Shown: positions 6,280-9,209 of the stretch, piece by piece
Numbering within the stretch: the first letter of the stretch is position 1
Layout of the letters: each line of letters starts with the position of its first letter
NCBI GenBank assembly: GCA_943370145.1
Contig: CALRPY020000099.1
Location: 1 to 9,209, forward strand
From: Ga0077536 sp943370145
GTDB taxonomy: Bacteria; Pseudomonadota; Gammaproteobacteria; Ga0077536
Direction of reading: 5' to 3'
DNA length: 9,209 nt
The notes under the pieces: model-generated
Databases searched by the model: none
Seen by the model: the letters and a program-made list of their open reading frames with translations, nothing else
Told to the model about the DNA's origin: nothing
Translations under genes and position numbers: made by a program

Positions 6280-6606
6280 TTACATCATCAGCTGGCTGAG
6301 CAGCACCAGGCTCTCGCGCTCGGCTGCGGTCACCTCGTCGTCCGATGCGACGAGGCGACCGATGGCCTCGATGAACAACTGGCGGTGCTCGGCCGGGATG
6401 GTCGACGGGTCGATTTCCTCCGTGGGCGGCGGCACTTCGAGCCACGCCCACACCTGGGCGCGCTCCTCATCCGTGAACTGCAGTCGGCGGATGCAGTCGG
6501 CGACGAACAGGCGTTCTTCGCCACTGACCTCGAGATCGCTCCACGCGAACGCGCAGACGAATTTCATCAGTTGCAGGCGTTCGGCCGGATTCAGAGCTTC
6601 GAACAT
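6280..6606 (-). CDS. TerB-like small acidic helical protein
   Basis: Predicted 108-residue soluble, all-helical protein resembling the TerB/tellurite-resistance TerB-like family. It shows two pseudo-symmetric acidic helix starts, SDLEVSGEERLFV (23-35) and SDDEVTAAERESL (88-100). This repeated D-x-E-V plus glutamate pattern is typical of TerB-like folds and could bind a metal ion, though no tellurite role follows from it. The middle (55-75) is tryptophan- and proline-rich and probably forms a linker. It converges on the thiolase with only 15 bases between stop codons and no visible terminator, so transcripts from the two strands probably overlap. No strong Shine-Dalgarno precedes the ATG. A TACAAT box lies 29 bases upstream. 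Function unknown. Confidence 0.75.
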   Translation of the reverse strand: MFEALNPAERLQLMKFVCAFAWSDLEVSGEERLFVADCIRRLQFTDEERAQVWAWLEVPPPTEEIDPSTIPAEHRQLFIEAIGRLVASDDEVTAAERESLVLLSQLMM

Positions 6607-6635
6607 GGGGCACCAGCGGGTCGGGACGGGTACCC

Positions 6636-6641
6636 ATTGTA
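6636..6641 (-). promoter_or_regulatory. Candidate -10 box for the TerB-like gene
   Basis: On the minus strand the sequence TACAAT stands out in GC-rich surroundings, 29 bases upstream of the TerB-like start, in the 67-base gap to the DUF3617-like gene. No good TTGACA-type -35 box lies at standard spacing. If real, it gives a leader of about 20 bases. Confidence 0.4.
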
Positions 6642-6673
6642 GCGGCGCGCGCGCCCGGGTGGCGTCGGGATGA

Positions 6674-7150
6674 TCACCCGCCCTGTGGCGCGGGGTCGCA
6701 GTCCCCGTGCCGGGTCGCTTCCACGCGCTGCGAGAAGGTCATGTTCTTGCCGCCCATCCTGACTTCCAGTTTGCCGACGGCGCCGCGCGTGGTGGGCAGG
6801 ATCTCCGCGCTGCCGGTCGCGACGCGGGGACTGGCGCAGATCAGCACATAGCGCAGGCGCTCGCCGTCCCGCTCGCCTGCACCGAGGCTGCAGCCCGTCA
6901 GTGCGGGTTGGCGCATCACCGGGAACAGCGACGGCAGCGCATCGCCGCCGCCGTAACAGCGTTCCTCCCGCCGCACCACCCATCGCATCTCGTCGAGGTG
7001 GGGCATCAGCGTCTGCGCCGCGAGGGTGTAGGCTCCTGCGGGCAGGCTCAGCGGCAGCACCGGCGGCTCGGCGGCCGCCGTGCCCGGCAGTGCGAGCAGG
7101 AGCAGGCTGACCGGCCTGCGCCCCGCGAATCGACCAGGATTGGATTTCAT
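6674..7150 (-). CDS. DUF3617-like exported protein
   Basis: Predicted 158-residue protein with a cleavable signal peptide: a basic start (MKSNPGRFAGRRP), a leucine-rich core (VSLLLLALPG) and an alanine cleavage region ending about residue 27 (TAAA|EPP). The mature part should be periplasmic. It resembles DUF3617 proteins, which have an N-terminal strand after a P-x-G turn (LPAGAYTLAAQ), scattered cysteines, and a late strand ending in a G-D-C motif (here TFSQRVEATRHGDC, 138-151). Four cysteines (C65, C87, C105, C151) could form two disulfides. The usual tryptophan of 'PGLWE' is replaced, so similarity is partial and the call moderate. A weak GAAGGG lies 11 bases before the ATG. It is on the same strand as the TerB-like gene, but a separate promoter may divide them. 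Function unknown. Confidence 0.65.
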   Translation of the reverse strand: MKSNPGRFAGRRPVSLLLLALPGTAAAEPPVLPLSLPAGAYTLAAQTLMPHLDEMRWVVRREERCYGGGDALPSLFPVMRQPALTGCSLGAGERDGERLRYVLICASPRVATGSAEILPTTRGAVGKLEVRMGGKNMTFSQRVEATRHGDCDPAPQGG

Positions 7151-7271
7151 GCCGCGTCAGCCCTTCGGTCCACGGGTGCAGCCTCGCGCGCCGGACCGGC
7201 CGTGACACTCCGGATCTTGCTGCCGGGTCGGCCGCCCCGGCGCGGGCCGCCGCACGAGCCCCGGCTGGCTT

Positions 7272-7306
7272 GTCCCGGGCCCGCGCAATCCCGCGCGGGC
7301 CGGGAC
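7272..7306. terminator. Strong GC hairpin downstream of the DUF6489-like gene
   Basis: The arm GTCCCGGGCCCGCGC (7272-7286) pairs with GCGCGGGCCGGGAC (7293-7306). One G is bulged and the loop is AATCCC, so the stem is about 14 pairs and almost all G-C. It starts about 34 bases past the DUF6489-like stop on the minus strand. No T-run follows on either strand, so efficient intrinsic termination is doubtful. RNA 3'-end protection or a REP-like role is possible. Confidence 0.45.
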
Positions 7307-7319
7307 CTGCCCGCGGGAG

Positions 7320-7339
7320 ATCCGGGCCCGGACCCGGAT
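7320..7339. repeat. Palindromic hairpin abutting the DUF6489-like stop codon
   Basis: ATCCGGG (7320-7326) pairs with CCCGGAT (7333-7339) around a CCCGGA loop. The inner TCCGGGCCCGGA (7321-7332) is itself a perfect 12-base palindrome, so two alternative folds are possible. On the minus strand the structure begins at the base after the stop codon. With the larger hairpin at 7272-7306 it makes a tandem pair at the end of this transcript. Confidence 0.4.
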
Positions 7340-7591
7340 TCAGTCGCCCCGGGGCTTGGGGCTGGACGCCTTGACCGCGTCCCAGAAGGCCTTCTGCATG
7401 CCGTCGAAGCTCTGCAGGTTGCCGGGCAGGAAGGGCTTCATCAGGCTCAGCGGATCGAAGCCGGCGGTGCCGGCCCGCATCTGCTCCTCGATCTGTTCCA
7501 GCAGTCTCTGCTGCAGGGGCTCGACGTCCGGCAGGCCGAGAAAGGTCCGCAATTCCTGCGGGGTCACTTCGATATCGAACTTGATTTTCAT
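7340..7591 (-). CDS. DUF6489-like small protein
   Basis: Predicted 83-residue cytosolic protein beginning MKIKFDIEVTPQELRTFLGLPDVEPLQ. A short beta strand leads into a T-P-x-E helix start and an FLGLPDV-P motif, then an amphipathic helix (LLEQIEEQMRA, 30-40), and ends near MQKAFWDAV (65-73). This matches my recollection of the DUF6489 family, which has no known function. The ATG at 7591 is chosen over an in-frame ATG at 7633 because GAGGAG lies five bases before it and the conserved domain starts right there; the 14 extra residues would be unconserved. It is transcribed away from rhlB across a 230-base shared upstream region. Two hairpins lie downstream of its stop. Confidence 0.75.
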   Translation of the reverse strand: MKIKFDIEVTPQELRTFLGLPDVEPLQQRLLEQIEEQMRAGTAGFDPLSLMKPFLPGNLQSFDGMQKAFWDAVKASSPKPRGD

Positions 7592-7596
7592 GGCGG

Positions 7597-7602
7597 CTCC
7601 TC
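7597..7602 (-). promoter_or_regulatory. Shine-Dalgarno deciding the DUF6489-like start
   Basis: On the minus strand GAGGAG is followed by five bases and the ATG at 7591. This supports the short 83-residue form over the longer one starting at 7633. Confidence 0.7.
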
Positions 7603-7622
7603 GCACGGCGTGCTGAGCCTCC

Positions 7623-7628
7623 CTTGTA
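7623..7628 (-). promoter_or_regulatory. Weak -10-like box for the DUF6489-like gene
   Basis: TACAAG on the minus strand, 31 bases before the ATG, is the best -10 candidate in the shared upstream region. No -35 box matches at standard spacing, so the call is tentative. Confidence 0.25.
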
Positions 7629-7724
7629 CCCAATTGGCGTCCCCAGCGTCCACTGCCTCGCGGCCGGCAGCGGGCTCCGGGCGCCCGTTCCTCACGCGCA
7701 GGCCCGCGAACGCCCCATCCGGCT

Positions 7725-7730
7725 TATACT
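7725..7730 (+). promoter_or_regulatory. Candidate -10 box of rhlB
   Basis: TATACT is a good -10 hexamer in GC-rich DNA, 91 bases before the rhlB GTG. The matching -35 region (around 7702-7707) is poor, so an activator or an unusual spacer may be involved. Transcription from here would give a leader of roughly 85 bases. Confidence 0.5.
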
Positions 7731-7739
7731 CTCGTCCCA

Positions 7740-7767
7740 CCGGGTGCTAAGCCCGGCATCGTGCCGG
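7740..7767 (+). promoter_or_regulatory. Two mutually exclusive hairpins in the rhlB leader
   Basis: CCGGG (7740-7744) can pair with CCCGG (7752-7756). Alternatively CCGGCA (7753-7758) can pair with TGCCGG (7762-7767) across a TCG loop. The two stems share bases 7753-7756, so only one can form at a time. This is a visible structural fact; any regulatory switch is speculation. Confidence 0.3.
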
Positions 7768-7821
7768 CCTGCGGGGGCGCCCGTCGAGCCGCTTTTAGCG
7801 CCACGCCAACCAGGATTCACA

Positions 7822-9209
7822 GTGTCCGATAAAACTCTTACCGATATTCTCTTCGAGAACTTTGCCCTCCAGCCGCAGCTGTTGCAGGGCCTCAACGACG
7901 CGGGCTTCACCCGCTGCACGCCAATTCAGGCCATGACCCTGCCGCTGACGCTGGCCGGCCGGGACGTTGCCGGCCAGGCCCAGACCGGCACCGGCAAGAC
8001 CGCCGCGTTCCTCGTTGCGCTCTACAACCGCCTGCTGACCAGCAGCGGCCATGCCGAGCGACGGGCGCAGGACCCGCGCGCCGTGGTGCTCGCGCCGACG
8101 CGTGAGCTCGCCGTCCAGATCGACAAGGACGCGCAGCAGATCGGCCGGCATACCGGGCTCAAGGTCGCGCTGATCTACGGTGGCGTCGACTACGAGAAGC
8201 AGCGCCGGCAGCTCGAGGAAGGCGTCGATATCATCATCGCCACGCCCGGCCGCATCATCGACTTCGTCAAGCAGAACACCGTCAGCCTGCGGGCTGTCGA
8301 GGTCATGGTGATGGACGAGGCCGACCGCATGTTCGACCTCGGTTTCATCAAGGACATCCGCTTCCTGCTGCGCAAGATGCCCGGCCCCAGCGAACGCCAG
8401 AACCTGCTGTTCTCGGCGACCTTGAGCCACCGCGTGCTCGAACTCGCCTACGAGCACATGAACGACCCGGAGAAGCTGGTCGTCGAGGCGGACACCATCA
8501 CGGCGGCCAACGTGCGCCAGATCGTCTATTTCCCGGCTACCGAGGAAAAGATGCCGCTGCTGCTCGGGCTGCTGTCGAAGATGGATTCCAACCGCAGCAT
8601 CGTGTTCGTCAACACCAAGTATGGCTGCGAGCGCGTCGCGCTGACGCTCGAGCGCGCCGGCTACAAGGTCGGCGTGCTGTCGGGCGACGTCCCGCAGAAG
8701 AAGCGTGAGTCACTGCTCGCGCGCTTCGTGAAGGGCGAGCTCTGCATGCTGGTCGCGACCGACGTCGCCGCCCGCGGCCTGCACATCCCGGCCGTCAGCC
8801 ACGTGTTCAATTTCGACCTGCCGCTGGATGCCGAGGACTACGTGCATCGCATCGGCCGCACGGCACGCCTCGGGGCCGAGGGCGACGCGATCAGCTTCGC
8901 CTGCGACGAATACGCGATGAGCCTGCCGGACATCGAGGCCTACATCGAGCAGAAGATCCCGGTCGGGCAGTTCGACCAGACCATGCTGCTGCCGGTCCCG
9001 CGCGGACGCGCACCAGCGGCTGCCGGCGAAGGCATGAGCGTGATCGAGGACGCCCTCAGCGACGCCGCCGAGGAGCGACGTCGCAAGCGTGAACGTGACG
9101 GGGGCGGTGGTCGCCGTGGCGGCGGCGGGCGGCCGGGCGCCGGTGTCCCGCGGCGCGGTCCGGGCGAGGGCAGTCGAGGCCCGCGTCGGCCGGAGCGCGA
9201 AAGCCGTCC
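7822..9209 (+). CDS. rhlB: ATP-dependent RNA helicase RhlB (3' end cut by window)
   Basis: DEAD-box RNA helicase that unwinds structured RNA. In gammaproteobacteria RhlB assists the RNase E degradosome. All core motifs are intact: Q motif TPIQ (33-36), Walker A AQTGTGKT (53-60), PTRELA (92-97), TPGR (141-144), DEAD (165-168), SAT (198-200), IVFVNTK (260-266), ATDVAARGLHIP (312-323) and HRIGRTAR (342-349). Stretches such as LPLTLAGRDVAGQAQTGTGK and DEADRM-DLGFIKDIR are nearly identical to E. coli RhlB as I remember it. Translation begins at a GTG (7822) with AGGA six bases upstream; no upstream ATG fits. The first codons are unusually AT-rich (AAA ACT CTT), which favours initiation. After residue ~390 the protein becomes an Arg/Gly-rich disordered tail, as in RhlB RNA-binding tails. 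It has 462 full codons here and no stop before the edge, already longer than the ~421-residue E. coli protein. Confidence 0.95.
   Translation, partial: MSDKTLTDILFENFALQPQLLQGLNDAGFTRCTPIQAMTLPLTLAGRDVAGQAQTGTGKTAAFLVALYNRLLTSSGHAERRAQDPRAVVLAPTRELAVQIDKDAQQIGRHTGLKVALIYGGVDYEKQRRQLEEGVDIIIATPGRIIDFVKQNTVSLRAVEVMVMDEADRMFDLGFIKDIRFLLRKMPGPSERQNLLFSATLSHRVLELAYEHMNDPEKLVVEADTITAANVRQIVYFPATEEKMPLLLGLLSKMDSNRSIVFVNTKYGCERVALTLERAGYKVGVLSGDVPQKKRESLLARFVKGELCMLVATDVAARGLHIPAVSHVFNFDLPLDAEDYVHRIGRTARLGAEGDAISFACDEYAMSLPDIEAYIEQKIPVGQFDQTMLLPVPRGRAPAAAGEGMSVIEDALSDAAEERRRKRERDGGGGRRGGGGRPGAGVPRRGPGEGSRGPRRPERESR

Noticed and set aside
6280..6606. Tellurite resistance as the role of the TerB-like gene
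   Set aside because: No other ter genes are visible, and TerB-like folds occur in many unrelated contexts. Only the fold resemblance is supported.
7795..8457. 220-codon minus-strand open frame opposite rhlB
   Set aside because: It lies antisense to conserved helicase motifs and ends beyond the rhlB start. The protein is Asp/Val/Leu-biased without a recognisable family.
1..9209. A novel defence, phage or CRISPR-type system
   Set aside because: No repeat-spacer array, integrase, nuclease, reverse transcriptase, toxin-antitoxin pair or tRNA-adjacent island is visible. All sizeable genes fall into known metabolic, RNA-processing or small conserved families.

Overview
The window is GC-rich proteobacterial chromosome, dominated by G/C-ending codons. 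The clearest taxonomic clue is the truncated gene at the right edge. It is a textbook RhlB-type DEAD-box helicase, a gammaproteobacterial degradosome helicase, so I infer a gammaproteobacterium. Two luciferase-like oxidoreductases, an epoxide hydrolase and a thiolase close together suggest an environmental degrader of hydrophobic compounds, for example of the Steroidobacter/Nevskia type. The genus cannot be fixed from the sequence alone.

Layout. Positions 1-187 hold no supportable gene but contain a near-perfect 37-base palindrome (54-90). It resembles either a REP/RAYT-type repeat or a bidirectional terminator. Positions 188-1318 (minus) encode a luciferase-like flavin-dependent monooxygenase whose best start is a GTG. 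An 85-base gap separates it from the divergent plus-strand genes: a BaiN/HI0933-like FAD flavoprotein (1404-2684), a smaller F420-type LLM oxidoreductase (2763-3635), a microsomal-type epoxide hydrolase (3698-4840) and a thiolase (5077-6264). These four share a strand, and the first three are spaced under 80 bases apart, so they may be co-transcribed. The thiolase follows a 236-base gap with GC hairpins and may have its own promoter.

Convergent to the thiolase, with only 15 bases between the stop codons, is a small TerB-like protein (6280-6606, minus). Two more minus-strand genes follow: an exported DUF3617-like protein (6674-7150) and a DUF6489-like small protein (7340-7591). The last is divergent from rhlB (7822 to the right edge, GTG start, C-terminus cut off by the window).

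The left half reads as oxidative catabolism: flavin-dependent oxygenation, epoxide opening and thiolytic chain shortening of CoA esters. The substrate is unknown, and whether the genes form one pathway is inference. The right half is housekeeping RNA metabolism plus small conserved proteins. I see no tRNA, rRNA, CRISPR array, complete insertion sequence or clearly novel defence system.
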